The position numbers were made by a program, and so were the translations under genes. 64,000 bases of DNA from JAJEFO01 sp965214325. Its GTDB lineage: Bacteria; Pseudomonadota; Alphaproteobacteria; Rhodobacterales; Rhodobacteraceae. Numbering within the stretch: position 1 is the stretch's first letter; the number at the start of each line of letters is the position of its first letter. This document shows, one piece after another, positions 34,638 to 43,795 of the stretch. The DNA is taken from positions 992,001 to 1,056,000 of the forward strand of contig CBDCBG010000006.1 in NCBI GenBank assembly GCA_965214325.1, in the 5' to 3' direction. The notes under the pieces were generated by a model. The model made no database searches and was not told where the DNA came from. It was given only the letters and a program-made list of their open reading frames with translations.

Positions 34638-36476
34638 CTAAAGCGCACCCTCGGCGCGCAGCTCTTCGTACTTGGCCTGATCCCACCACCAGTAGTCGAT
34701 GCCCCTGTCGTAAGGCGGCTTGATCTCCGGTCGCCCGAACACGTCCCAATAGGCGACCCAGTGCGCCCCCTTGTACCAGTTCGGCACCCAGATCATGCGG
34801 TCCCGCAATACCCTGTCGAGCGCCTTGACGCGCACTTCCATCTCGGCCCGGGTCCCGGCGCCGACGATCTCGTCGATCAGGGCGTCGACAACCGGGTCGG
34901 CCAGCCCGGTCAGGTTGAACGTTCCCGGGGTATTGGCGCTTTCACTCGAAAACAGGATTCTCAGCTCAAGCGACGGGCTCAGAGGCAAGACGAAGCGGGC
35001 GACGTAGACATCGAATTCAAAGTCTTCCTGTCTCTGTTCAAGCTCGGCACTGTCGATCAGCTCGAAGCTCGCCTCAATGCCGAGAAGCTTCAGGTTCTCC
35101 GCGAAGGGCAGGACAATGCGCTCGAATGCCGGCCCGTCATCGATGAACTCGATGCTCAGCACCTCGCCCTCGGCGCTGCGTCGCAGCCCGTCATCACCGA
35201 TGGTCCATCCTGCCTCTTCAAGAAGGGCGTTTGCCGCCCTGACAAGCCGGCGGTCCGTCTTGCTCGTTGTGCTGACCGGCGGCACGAATGCCGGCTCGGC
35301 GAATACGGTCTCAGGCAGCTGGCCGCGGTAAGGCTCAAGCACGGCCAGCTCCTCGCCTTCCAGCATGCCCTCCGCCTGCATCGGTGAATTTTCCCAGAAG
35401 CTGTCGAGCCGAGCATAGGATCCGTAGAACAGGGTTTCGTTCGACCACTCGAAGTTGAACATCATCCCGATTGCCTCACGCACTCGCCGGTCCTGAAACT
35501 TGGGAAGCCGCATGTTGAACCAGAATCCCTGCGCGCCGGAGGGCCGGCCGTCGTCAAGCACCTCGCGCTTCACCCAGCCCCTCTCCAGCGCCGGAAAGTC
35601 ATAGGCTGTCGCCCAGAGAGCCGAGAAGAACTCTTCGTGAAACAGATAGACACCCGCCTTCAGCGCCTCGAAAGCTGCCGTGTTGTCGGCAAAGTACTCG
35701 TAGCGGAAGCAGTCGAAATTGTACGTGCCCACGTTCACGGGCAGTTCGGCAGCCCAATAGTCGGGATTGCGGCAATAGACGATCTGGCGTCCTGCATCGA
35801 CCTTGTCGACAAGGTAGGGCCCGGAGCCGAGGGGAGGCTCCAGCGTGGATCGCGTGAAATCTACGGTCTGATAGTAGTGCGCCGGCAGAACAGGCATCTG
35901 GCCGACCTCGGAAATCAGGTCCCGCGTCGCGACGCCCTCCGCGAACTCGACCCGAACCTCGCGCTCCGAAAGGGCCTCGACACTTTCCACGTCCTCAAGC
36001 GCGATTCTGTAGTTCGGGCTGCCATCGGCCTGCAGCGTCCTGATCGTCCAGACCACGTCGGATGCCGTCACCGGCTCTCCGTCGGCAAATGTCGCATGGT
36101 CACGCAAGGTGAACACGACCCAGGATCGGTCTTCGGGGTACTCCAGCCTTTCGGCGAGCAGGCCGTAAACTGCGTCGGCCTCGTCATAGCCCCGCACCAG
36201 AAGCGAGTCATAGATCAGTCCAAGGCCCTGCGCCGGTTCGCCAGCAAGGATGAACTGGTTCAGGCTGTCGAAGGTCTGGCTTGCCAGGAAGCCCCGAAAG
36301 CTCATCGTGCCCCCTTTGGGCGCATCAGGGTTCACATAGTCGAAATGCGGAAAGTCCGGCGGGTACTTGAGTTCGCCAAACGCCGAAATGCCGTGACTTG
36401 TGATCGTGTCCTGACGGCTTTCGGCAAATGCCGCACCTGTCAGGCCGAGAAAAATGCAGAATATGGCTGCCCGCAT
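34638..36476 (-). CDS. Peptide ABC transporter substrate-binding protein, YejA-like
   Basis: A 612-residue periplasmic binding protein of family 5. A Sec signal peptide is clear (MRAAIFCIFLGLTGAAFA, cleavage before ESRQ). The mature part starts with the HGISAFGELKYPPDFPHFDY segment typical of the YejA/microcin C branch. It continues with YDSLLVRGYDEADAVYGLLA, FTLRDHATFADGEPVTASDV and PLGSGPYLVDKVD. The C-terminal half has WFNMRLPKFQDRRVREAIGM, and NWYKGAHWVAYWDVFGRPEI at the end. Such proteins deliver peptides to YejBEF permeases, but no permease genes adjoin it here. It is divergent from the reductive dehalogenase gene, with 132 bases between. Confidence 0.93.
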   Translation of the reverse strand: MRAAIFCIFLGLTGAAFAESRQDTITSHGISAFGELKYPPDFPHFDYVNPDAPKGGTMSFRGFLASQTFDSLNQFILAGEPAQGLGLIYDSLLVRGYDEADAVYGLLAERLEYPEDRSWVVFTLRDHATFADGEPVTASDVVWTIRTLQADGSPNYRIALEDVESVEALSEREVRVEFAEGVATRDLISEVGQMPVLPAHYYQTVDFTRSTLEPPLGSGPYLVDKVDAGRQIVYCRNPDYWAAELPVNVGTYNFDCFRYEYFADNTAAFEALKAGVYLFHEEFFSALWATAYDFPALERGWVKREVLDDGRPSGAQGFWFNMRLPKFQDRRVREAIGMMFNFEWSNETLFYGSYARLDSFWENSPMQAEGMLEGEELAVLEPYRGQLPETVFAEPAFVPPVSTTSKTDRRLVRAANALLEEAGWTIGDDGLRRSAEGEVLSIEFIDDGPAFERIVLPFAENLKLLGIEASFELIDSAELEQRQEDFEFDVYVARFVLPLSPSLELRILFSSESANTPGTFNLTGLADPVVDALIDEIVGAGTRAEMEVRVKALDRVLRDRMIWVPNWYKGAHWVAYWDVFGRPEIKPPYDRGIDYWWWDQAKYEELRAEGAL

Positions 36477-36608
36477 TGAAAGCTCCCTTGCGAATCGAGC
36501 CTGCGGCCGACTTGCCCGCCTTGCGGCGGCCGCATCCGAATGCCGGGTACGACGGTCACATCGGCCACTTGTGCACTTCTATACATGCGGATTAGCTTCG
36601 CAACAATG
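36477..36608. promoter_or_regulatory. Divergent promoter region, YejA-like gene and rdhA
   Basis: The 132 bases between the two divergent start codons must hold both promoters. On the plus strand, CTATACATGCGG (36576-36587) could be a -10 region for the dehalogenase; no dyad strong enough to call an operator was found. Confidence 0.35.
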
Positions 36609-39600
36609 ACCCGCCTGTTCACTGACAGTAACCGTCCCGTTCATTTCGGCCCCTACCCGCTGGAACGCCTCCGCCGATCCGCGACGGCGGATGTTGCCGA
36701 CCTGCCCTGCCCCGAGCCGCTGGCCTTCCGGCATCCCGACGACCCGGAACGCATCGTGACCGCAATGGCGGAATACCAGGCGATGATGGACGCGATCAGG
36801 GACGGTCTCGTCAACAAGGCCGTTGCCGAGTGCCCGGCGGACCCGACGGAGCGGGCCCGTCACCTGAAGTCGTTCGGGTACTTCTCGGATTCCGCGATGG
36901 TCGGCATCTGCCGCCTGCCCGACGACGCCCTTCTGGAAGAGCCCTGGAGGAACCCTGACATCGACCGGCTGGCAAATGACCTGAAGACACGCCAGACAAA
37001 GACGCTTGCCAGCGGCATCGACATGATCATGGCGGACCTGAAGGAGTCGATGGAAGCCCCACCGTCCACCATTGCCGGTCACACCCATGCGGTGGTCCTC
37101 CTAAATTCGCGGCCGCGACCGATCCGGGACGGCGAACCGGGGACGGAGTGGATTGAGGGGGCCGAAAACCATGCCGCCTGCCTTCGCGCATCGGAAACCG
37201 CTGTCATCCTGGCAAACTACATTCGCCTTCTCGGCCACGACGCAAAGGCGCACAGCGCGACCTCCTCGGATGTCGACCTGAACAGGCTGGCCGTCGAAGC
37301 CGGGCTGGCGATCGCCAGGCAAGGCGTTCTGCGCAATCCGTTCCTCGGTGACAGGTTCGGCCTCGCTGCGCTGACCACCACTTTCGAGATGGCGCCCGAC
37401 CTGCCGCTTGCCGCGAAGCAGCCGCTGATCGGCACACGCGGCCCTGCCTGGTGGTCTGGCTACAGGACGTCGAAGAACGCATTCAACAAGGATCCCTACA
37501 GGCGTCGCAACTATGTCGACGGCCCGCACCCGTTCGAAACCTTGAAGCGCGTGGATGACCCGACGACCTTCATTGACGAGCCGCGTGTGCCACGCGTGCC
37601 GAAGCGAACCGACATGTTTGCACGCGCCCAGTTCGGCGACATGGGAAAGGCGGTGCAGGACGGCGCAAGGAACGGACATTACGCCCGGAAAGCGCCGACG
37701 GCCGCTGCGCAAAGACGCATGCTCGGGGCCTTCGTGCTCTTGCAGGACGGCACGCCCGATGCTGGCCATCGCCCTTCGGACGCGGAACGCAACGCCGCGA
37801 ACGTGAAGGCGGCAAGCTACTTTCTGGGCGTTGACGCGGTCGGGATCAGCCGCTGCCCCGACTGGACCTGGTACAGCCACGACGCGACTGGCGCGCCCAT
37901 CGACCCGCCCCACGGCCAGGCGATCAGCATGATCATCGACCAAGGCTACGAGACGATGGAGGGCGCAAGCGGAGACGACTGGATCAGCGTCGCCCAGTCC
38001 ATGCGCGCCTATCTGAGGTTCTCCCTTCTGGGAGGCGTCATTGCAAGGCACATCAGGAGCCTTGGCTACAAGGCCAAGGCGCATACGGTCCTCGATGGCG
38101 AGGTGCTCCAGCCGCCGCTTCTGCTTCTGTCGGGTCTTGGCGAGGTCAGCCGCATCGGGGAAGTGATCCTGAATCCTTTCCTCGGTCCGCGCCTCAAGTC
38201 GGGCGTCGTGACCACGGACATGCCGCTCGCCCATGACCGGCCGATTGACTTCGGGCTCCAGGCATTTTGCGAGGCCTGCAACAAGTGCGCGCGGGAGTGT
38301 CCGTCGGGCGCAATCACGGCGGGACCCAAGCTGATGTTCAACGGCTACGAGATCTGGAAGTCCGACAGCCAGAAATGCGCCACCTACCGCATCACGACAC
38401 CCGGCGGCGCCATGTGCGGCAGATGCATGAAGACCTGCCCGTGGAACCTTGAAGGGCTGTTTGCCGAGAAGCCCTTTCGCTGGGCAGCCATGAACGTGCC
38501 GGCGTTGGCCCCTGCCCTTGCCCGTCTTGACGACCACCTGGGCAACGGCGGCCTGAACCCTGTCAAGAAGTGGTGGTGGGACATCGAGATCGAGGAGGAC
38601 GGCGGTTACCGGCCGGCCCGCGAACCGGCAAACGCCCGCGACCTGCAACGGGGGCTCGACCTGAAATACGAGGACCAGACGCTGGCCGTCTACCCGGCGC
38701 ATCTCACGCCGCCGCCCTGGCCCTACCCCTTTCCGATGGACCGCGAGTCGGGGATCAAGGCCTACGAGGCCATGCTGACTCCCGGGGAGTACAAGGCGCG
38801 GCTTGAACGCCGCGACACCGATGGCCTCGCGCATGAGGTCCTGGACCATGCGGACAGCCCGGTCCTGAAGATGGTCGTGTCAAGGGTCGATGCTCGAGGC
38901 GGCGACATAACAATCTACGAATTCCGCGACCCCGACGGACGCGACCTGCCGGAGTGGACGGCTGGCGCGCATCTGGACATCGTCGTGGCGCCGGAGTTTC
39001 TTCGGCAATATTCCATGTCCGGCAACCCGCAAGACCGTTCGGTCTACCAGATCGGTGTCCTCCGCGAGGATGACGGGCGCGGCGGCTCGAGGCTGATGCA
39101 TCGAATTTTCACGGAAGGCCGCCGGGTCTTTCTGTCCAAGCCTATCAACCATTTCCCTCTTGAGGAACGCGCAAGGCGGACGCTTCTGATGGGCGGCGGA
39201 ATCGGGGTCACGCCAATGGTGGCCATGGGACATCGTTTGCATGAACTCGGCCGCGACTTCACCCTTCACTACTCGGTGCCGTCGCGTGACAAGGCCGCCT
39301 ATCTTGACGATCTCCTCGCCGCGCCTTGGGCCAGGCATGTCACGCTGCACGTCTCCGACGAAGGCGGCCGGGCGGACCTGCATGGCATTCTCGGGCCGTT
39401 CACGGATGGAACGCACGTTTACGCATGCGGCCCGGAGCGCTACATGTCCGCCGTCCTGGATGCCGCCGAACGTCGGGGCTTCCCGGAAGAGTCTCGCCAT
39501 CTCGAGTACTTTTCGGTGCCCGGGCTTCCCGAGTACGAAAACCACCCGTTCAAGCTGAAGCTCATCCGATCCGGAATCACGCTTGAAGTGCCCGCTGACA

Positions 39601-39809
39601 GGAGCGCGACCGATGTCTTGACCGATCGCGGCATTTCCGTTGACGTGAAGTGTTCGGACGGGCTTTGCGGCGTCTGCAAGTGCGGCCTGGTCGCAGGCGA
39701 GGTCGAGCATCGCGACTTCGTGCTTTCGGTTGCGCAGCGCAAGGATTCCGTGATTCTCTGCCAGTCCCGCGCGGCCGAGCCGGACGGCACAATTGAGATC
39801 GACATCTGA
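36609..39809 (+). CDS. rdhA: Self-sufficient reductive dehalogenase (RdhA fused to FMN/NAD reductase and ferredoxin)
   Basis: A 1066-residue protein of the BhbA type: a cobalamin-dependent reductive dehalogenase joined to its own electron-transfer chain. Residues 1-550 hold two related nitroreductase-like modules (about 156-268 and 436-549), the second being the B12-binding one. Two [4Fe-4S] clusters follow: Cys554, 557, 560, 564 and Cys590, 603, 606, 610. From about 750 comes a phthalate-dioxygenase-reductase-type part with the flavin motif RQYSMSG, the nucleotide motifs LMGGGIGVTPMVAMG and YACGPERYM, and a plant-type [2Fe-2S] ferredoxin (Cys1015, 1020, 1023, 1051). There is no Tat signal or rdhB, so it is a soluble, catabolic enzyme, presumably removing halogen from an aromatic compound using NAD(P)H. 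Start ATGs also exist at 36540 and 36588. Confidence 0.93.
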   Translation, partial: TRLFTDSNRPVHFGPYPLERLRRSATADVADLPCPEPLAFRHPDDPERIVTAMAEYQAMMDAIRDGLVNKAVAECPADPTERARHLKSFGYFSDSAMVGICRLPDDALLEEPWRNPDIDRLANDLKTRQTKTLASGIDMIMADLKESMEAPPSTIAGHTHAVVLLNSRPRPIRDGEPGTEWIEGAENHAACLRASETAVILANYIRLLGHDAKAHSATSSDVDLNRLAVEAGLAIARQGVLRNPFLGDRFGLAALTTTFEMAPDLPLAAKQPLIGTRGPAWWSGYRTSKNAFNKDPYRRRNYVDGPHPFETLKRVDDPTTFIDEPRVPRVPKRTDMFARAQFGDMGKAVQDGARNGHYARKAPTAAAQRRMLGAFVLLQDGTPDAGHRPSDAERNAANVKAASYFLGVDAVGISRCPDWTWYSHDATGAPIDPPHGQAISMIIDQGYETMEGASGDDWISVAQSMRAYLRFSLLGGVIARHIRSLGYKAKAHTVLDGEVLQPPLLLLSGLGEVSRIGEVILNPFLGPRLKSGVVTTDMPLAHDRPIDFGLQAFCEACNKCARECPSGAITAGPKLMFNGYEIWKSDSQKCATYRITTPGGAMCGRCMKTCPWNLEGLFAEKPFRWAAMNVPALAPALARLDDHLGNGGLNPVKKWWWDIEIEEDGGYRPAREPANARDLQRGLDLKYEDQTLAVYPAHLTPPPWPYPFPMDRESGIKAYEAMLTPGEYKARLERRDTDGLAHEVLDHADSPVLKMVVSRVDARGGDITIYEFRDPDGRDLPEWTAGAHLDIVVAPEFLRQYSMSGNPQDRSVYQIGVLREDDGRGGSRLMHRIFTEGRRVFLSKPINHFPLEERARRTLLMGGGIGVTPMVAMGHRLHELGRDFTLHYSVPSRDKAAYLDDLLAAPWARHVTLHVSDEGGRADLHGILGPFTDGTHVYACGPERYMSAVLDAAERRGFPEESRHLEYFSVPGLPEYENHPFKLKLIRSGITLEVPADRSATDVLTDRGISVDVKCSDGLCGVCKCGLVAGEVEHRDFVLSVAQRKDSVILCQSRAAEPDGTIEIDI

Positions 39810-40309
39810 AGCAATTCGATGCCAGCGTGCGTCCCATCCGGCATCGGTTAGGCAGCCGGCACGTTTCCCAAGCCATCCATCCACGCTGTCGCCGCGAAGA
39901 TTGCGGGCGGTGCCGTGCAGGCCGTGCCGACATCGGAAAAGTGGGCATGGGAGGAAACGGCGTCGACCACCTTCCGGACATTCAAAGGCTTCCAGGCAGC
40001 TCAATTGATGGCGAGCTTGGCCGCACCGCTCCTTGCACCAACCGTCGCGTTCATGATGCCATTGCTCTGCGCACGCGGGTGAACCGGTTCGGCCTTTCGG
40101 TCGGCTGCCTGGCGGCGCGGAGGTCCGTCGGGGCGCCCGGACGGGTGACATGGCGCGCGCGAGCGCGCCCACGGGAAAGAGTCAGGGCATCCGTTTCGAC
40201 GCGTCGCGGTGCGCGCCTCGGGAACATTCAACTCCCAAGCACGGGTGGCACCGTGCAGGGCGTCTCGCACCGGCATTGCTGCATCGTCCATTGGGGCGAC
40301 CGGCACGGC
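39810..40309. other. Gene-free stretch after rdhA
   Basis: About 500 GC-rich bases with frames on both strands, none recognisable. A GC-rich palindromic run, GCGCGCGCGAGCGCGC (40154-40169), could form a short hairpin. Together with the repeat remnant that follows, this separates rdhA from ndk. Confidence 0.45.
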
Positions 40310-40424
40310 CACGACCTTGGCACGTCACGGAACAACGAGAATGCGCCGATGCGCGGAACACGAGGTCCCGCATTCCTCCCACCCTGAAGGTTGGGGTTTC
40401 CTGCAGGGCGGACAGATGAATGTT
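40310..40424 (+). repeat. Dispersed repeat, right-end remnant (copy C)
   Basis: About 115 bases related to the right end of copies A and B. Shared features are GTCACGGAACAACGAGA followed by GCGCC (TTCACGCAACAACAAAG then GCGCC in copy A). The terminal hairpin block CATTCCTCCCACCCTGAAGG with GGGGTTTCC and the final CAGATGA are also shared. The middle is diverged. It stops at the 3' end of ndk, where the CCTGAAGG hairpin could also serve as part of an ndk terminator. Confidence 0.65.
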
Positions 40425-40846
40425 CAGCCGACCAGTTCGAGACCCGAGAAGAAATACGCGATCTCGACCGCAGCGGTGTCCGGCGCGTCCGATCCATGCA
40501 CCGAGTTCTCGCCCATGCTCCCGGCAAATTCCGCACGAATCGTGCCGGGGTCGGCATCGGCCGGGTTGGTCGCACCCATCACCTCGCGATTCCTGGCGAT
40601 GGCATTCTCGCCCTCGAGCACTTGCACGACGACCGGACCCGAGGCCATGAACCCGCAGAGCTCGTCGTAGAAGGGCCGTTCGGCATGCACTTCGTAAAAC
40701 CTGCCTGCCTGCGCCTTGCTCAGCTGGATGCGCTTCTGGGCAATGATGTGCAAACCGGCTTCCTCAAGCATCGCATTGATCTTGCCGGTCAGGTCTCTCT
40801 TGGTCGCATCGGGCTTGATGATGGACAATGTGCGTTCGATCGCCAT
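40424..40846 (-). CDS. ndk: Nucleoside diphosphate kinase
   Basis: A 140-residue enzyme that transfers the terminal phosphate from ATP to other nucleoside diphosphates through a phosphohistidine. The active-site histidine is His117 in GSMGENSVHGSDAPDTAAVE. The nucleotide-binding segments are MAIERTLSIIKPDATKRDLT and GPVVVQVLEGENAIARNREV. Length and sequence are typical. The gene stands alone between long non-coding stretches. Confidence 0.98.
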   Translation of the reverse strand: MAIERTLSIIKPDATKRDLTGKINAMLEEAGLHIIAQKRIQLSKAQAGRFYEVHAERPFYDELCGFMASGPVVVQVLEGENAIARNREVMGATNPADADPGTIRAEFAGSMGENSVHGSDAPDTAAVEIAYFFSGLELVG

Positions 40847-41373
40847 GTGGAATCCTCGTCATTCAGTTGTGCCGGGCATCACGAATCCCCGTGCAATTTT
40901 CGGGTCGCCTAACATGGCAACCCATCGAGGAAAAGTCGCCGCAGACGAGGCGGACGGGCTGAATCGGCCACAAATCACAACCTGGCCCGTGAGACGGTGC
41001 TTGCCATGCGCGAAGCGAGGGAATGAAGCGGCTGCCTGTTCGAGAGGAAATGCTGTGCCGGCACACAGTTCCGCAGAGGTCATGTCGAAGACTTGAGGCT
41101 GCTGCGCGAACTGGTGACGATCGACGGCCTGCTGGCCCCAAATGCGTGCATCGTTCATGCCTGCGGGTTTCGTGCCGCGGGCACTTCAACCCAAGGCCTG
41201 GGCATCCGCTTGCGAAGCCGAAAATCGCCGTCCCAAGTGCGCATCATCCACCATTGCTCGATCTCTCGCCGACCGCGGCTTCCGGCGCCGCTGCGCATCT
41301 CGGGACTCAGTCCGGCCAGGACCTGCCGCAAGCGCCACACGTTGGCCTTCCGCATCAAGCTTGCAAGCAGGAG
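40847..41373. other. Gene-free stretch between ndk and marR
   Basis: About 530 bases. The 3' half contains a 67-residue minus-strand frame (41155-41358, NVWRLRQVLAGLSPEMRSG and WWMMRTWDGDFRLRKRMPRP) that looks more protein-like than its surroundings, but I do not recognise it and it has no clear start. The ndk promoter must lie at the left end. Confidence 0.4.
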
Positions 41374-41865
41374 TCAGCCTTGCATTTGGCGCTCAGCGTT
41401 GTTGTCAAGTGTCGAGTCCTTGGTGTCATTACGTGTGTTTGGATACGTGACCTCCCTGAGGAGCTCGATCAATTCTTCGGTCGCGGGCTTGCCCAGGCAT
41501 TGCAGCAGCGCTGAATCCTGGCCTTCGACCTCCTGCCTGATCTGCAGCATCCGCTTGCGTCCCAGTGCGGTGGCAAGGACGTTGATCTGACGATGATCGT
41601 GCCGGGCAACCTGGCGATGCACGAGACCGTCTGAAACCATCCGGTCAACCAGCTTGGTCAACGTCGGAGGGTTCATCAGCACCACGTCTGCAAGTTGCCC
41701 CATGGTCAGGCGCTGACCGGTTTCGAGAGTTTCCAGGATCCGCCAGGCCTCTATCTGCATGCCGTGCTTCTTCAGACGCGCGTTGAGAGACAAAGCGACC
41801 TTCCGATGCGCCGCGGCCAGTGCGTATGAAAGGTAGTTCCGGATCGGATTCGGGTTCGGTTCCAT
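41374..41865 (-). CDS. MarR family transcriptional regulator
   Basis: A 163-residue winged-helix regulator. The start at 41865 gives MEPNPNPIRNYLSYALAAAH, a typical dimerisation helix. The DNA-binding wing and helix are in LETGQRLTMGQLADVVLMNP and PPTLTKLVDRMVSDGLVHRQ, followed by the wing VARHDHRQINVLATALGRKR. MarR proteins usually repress neighbouring transport or catabolic genes and respond to small phenolic or CoA-linked ligands. The neighbouring plus-strand genes here are broken, so its original target may have been lost. The frame is open far upstream but only this part is family-like. Confidence 0.92.
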   Translation of the reverse strand: MEPNPNPIRNYLSYALAAAHRKVALSLNARLKKHGMQIEAWRILETLETGQRLTMGQLADVVLMNPPTLTKLVDRMVSDGLVHRQVARHDHRQINVLATALGRKRMLQIRQEVEGQDSALLQCLGKPATEELIELLREVTYPNTRNDTKDSTLDNNAERQMQG

Positions 41866-41954
41866 GTGGCTCACCGCAGTTGTCCAGGCAAAACTAGTTG
41901 ACTTGGAAAATGATTTCAATTGGTATGTGAACGTTCTCGATCCAGCAGGTAGGG
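41866..41954. promoter_or_regulatory. AT-rich marR promoter region
   Basis: The 89 bases between marR and the divergent gene fragment are AT-rich (AACTAGTTGACTTGGAAAAT). They contain an imperfect dyad, TGGAAAATGATTTCA (41908-41922 approximately), of the kind MarR dimers bind. It is a candidate autoregulatory site only. Confidence 0.35.
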
Positions 41955-42160
41955 ATGGTTCATTCGATGAACATGCCGCCGAGCGTCCCGACCGAACTTG
42001 AGGAACTGCGCGAAGATCCTGTCTTGCGCAGCCGGGGCACGTATCGCATCGCGCTCCTGATTCCCCTTTGCGGCGCAGCCGGGCTCTGGGCGCCGTCCTG
42101 CATTTCGAGCGCACAGGTTGCCACGGAAGAGTCGAACCGGTCCGCCGGCATAGCCGGGCT
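41955..42160 (+). pseudogene. N-terminal fragment of a membrane protein
   Basis: About 65 residues survive: a charged start ELEELREDPVLRSRGTYRIA then one hydrophobic stretch, ALLIPLCGAAGLWAPSCISS. It resembles the beginning of a secondary carrier, possibly of the BCCT type, but the match is too short to name. The frame then runs out and the next coding sequence is in another frame and belongs to a different family. This is one side of a deletion junction. Confidence 0.45.
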
Positions 42161-42162
42161 GA

Positions 42163-42564
42163 AGGTTCGGCTGGATACACACAGGCGATCTCGCTGCCTT
42201 CGATGAAGAGGGTTTCTGTTCGATCGTCGGTCGCGTGAAAGACATGATCATCCGGGGCGGCGAGAACATCTCTCCGCGCGAGGTCGAGAATTGCGTGATC
42301 AGCCATCCGAAGGTGAGCGACGCCCAGGTCTTCGGCATTCCCGATGAGCGACTTGGCGAGGAAGTCTGCGCCTGGGTGATCGCGAAACCAGGAAAGGAGG
42401 TTTCCGGAAAAGAACTGCGGGCGGCCCTGAAGGGGCAAATCGCCCACTTCAAGGTTCCGGCGCACTTCAGGGTCGTTGACGAAATGCCGATGACAGTCAC
42501 CGGAAAGCCGCAGAAATTCGTGATGCGTGACAAGATGATCGAGATGCTGGCGGCGGGAGAGTAA
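42163..42564 (+). pseudogene. C-terminal fragment of an acyl-CoA synthetase (AMP-forming)
   Basis: The last 133 or so residues of an ANL-superfamily ligase. They include the A8 hinge region GWIHTGDLAAFDEEGFCSIV then GRVKDMIIRGGENISPREVE, and the C-terminal catalytic lysine region MPMTVTGKPQKFVMRDKMIE. Everything upstream, including the adenylation core of some 380 residues, is missing, and an in-frame TGA lies immediately before (42160). A GTG at 42235 could start a 109-residue product but it could not be an active ligase. Confidence 0.85.
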
Positions 42565-42729
42565 ACGATTCGTCATGACCTGGGGTGCCAGTTCGGAGAA
42601 GGATGCGCTGGCGCGAGCGCCTGGCCCGAACCCCCGCCGGGCCGCCGGTCGCAAGCCTCGATCGGGACGGCGGACATGGCATGCACAATGACGTCGACAT
42701 GAGGTTCCGGTTGGTGCCCGGGAACGCAG

Positions 42730-43731
42730 CTAGTCCCCTCGCGGCGGCGCTGTGCTTTGCCGTTCGACAAGCACCGGCTCGGTTTCAATGGTCGATTCGC
42801 CGGACAGCGCATCCGCCTCGCCGGTGACCAGTTCCACCGCCTTGCGGCCCATCTCGTAAAGCGGCATGCTGATCGTAGTCAGCGGCGTGCACAGGTCCCC
42901 GGCCAAGGCAATGTCATGGATCGCGACGACCGAAAGGTCATCCGGCACATTCACTCCAAGCGCCGCCGTCGCGCGCAGTGCGCCGATCGCGAACATCACA
43001 TTGAAACAGACCATCCCGGTCATCGCCGGATACCCCTCCAGCAGACGGCGCGCCGCTGTCTCGCCATCTTCAAGGGTCGGCGGGCTGTAGACCACACGGC
43101 CCATGTCGGCATCCGCCCGTACCACGTGGCGCCAGGCCGCCAGCCGCGCCTCGGTGAACTCCAGACCCTCGACCGTCGCCAAACAGCCGATCTCGCGATG
43201 CCCGAGATCGACCAGGTGCCGCGTTGCGATCTCGACCGCGCGCCGGTCCGGCAATTGCACCAGATGCGCCTCGGCCCCTTGCCTGGCCTGCAACAGGACC
43301 GTGGGCATGTCCCGCCGCGCCGCACGGGTCAGTATGTCGTCGACCTCGGCGCCGGCACCTTGAATGATCACTCCGTCCAGCCCGCCGCCACTGATCAGCT
43401 GTGCCAGACGCATCGCGCTCCCGGAGCTGACCGAGGCGTCGCTCAGCACCAGGGCGATACCTGCCTGTGCAGACGCATGCTGCGCACCGCGCAAGATTTC
43501 CGCATAGACCGGGTTGGCAATGTCATGCACGACCAGCGCGACGATGCCGGACCGTGCCGACCGCAGCGACCGCGCCGCGACATTCGGCGCGTAATCCAGC
43601 TCGACAAGCGCACGTTCGACCTTGGCGCGGGTCCCGGCGCTGATCCGAAGGCTCCCGTCCTTGTTCACAACCCGCGAAACCACCGCAGGTGAAACGCCAG
43701 CCTCTTTCGCGATATCGGCAAGGGTCGTCAT
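42730..43731 (-). CDS. LacI family transcriptional regulator
   Basis: A 333-residue repressor. The helix-turn-helix TLADIAKEAGVSPAVVSRVV occupies residues 3-22 and the hinge ALVELDYAPNVAARSLRSAR follows. The rest is a periplasmic-binding-protein-like effector domain (GIVALVVHDIANPVYAEILR to DLSVVAIHDIALAGDLCTPL and LTTISMPLYEMGRKAVEL). It faces the CoA-transferase/ABC operon. An 18-bp palindrome typical of LacI operators lies 65 bases upstream of its ATG, and another copy lies at 55700-55717, so it probably controls itself and both operons. Its effector is likely the sugar-like compound imported by the ABC system. Confidence 0.95.
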   Translation of the reverse strand: MTTLADIAKEAGVSPAVVSRVVNKDGSLRISAGTRAKVERALVELDYAPNVAARSLRSARSGIVALVVHDIANPVYAEILRGAQHASAQAGIALVLSDASVSSGSAMRLAQLISGGGLDGVIIQGAGAEVDDILTRAARRDMPTVLLQARQGAEAHLVQLPDRRAVEIATRHLVDLGHREIGCLATVEGLEFTEARLAAWRHVVRADADMGRVVYSPPTLEDGETAARRLLEGYPAMTGMVCFNVMFAIGALRATAALGVNVPDDLSVVAIHDIALAGDLCTPLTTISMPLYEMGRKAVELVTGEADALSGESTIETEPVLVERQSTAPPRGD

Positions 43732-43795
43732 CTTCGCTCAGTTTCCAGCAGTCCTGCCCGGTCCGCATCTCCTCTTGCAAGTTTGGATTGCGCTC

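Noticed and set aside
36540..36608. Alternative upstream starts of rdhA at 36540 and 36588
   Set aside because: The added residues do not look like a Tat signal or the family N-terminus; TRLFTDSNRPVHFGPYPLER after 36609 fits.
34638..39809. YejA-like binding protein as uptake partner of the dehalogenase
   Set aside because: They are divergent with no shared operator seen, and YejA-type proteins bind peptides; adjacency alone is not enough.
41155..41358. 67-residue minus-strand frame rich in Trp, Arg and Met
   Set aside because: More protein-like than its surroundings but not recognised and with no supported start; left as non-coding.
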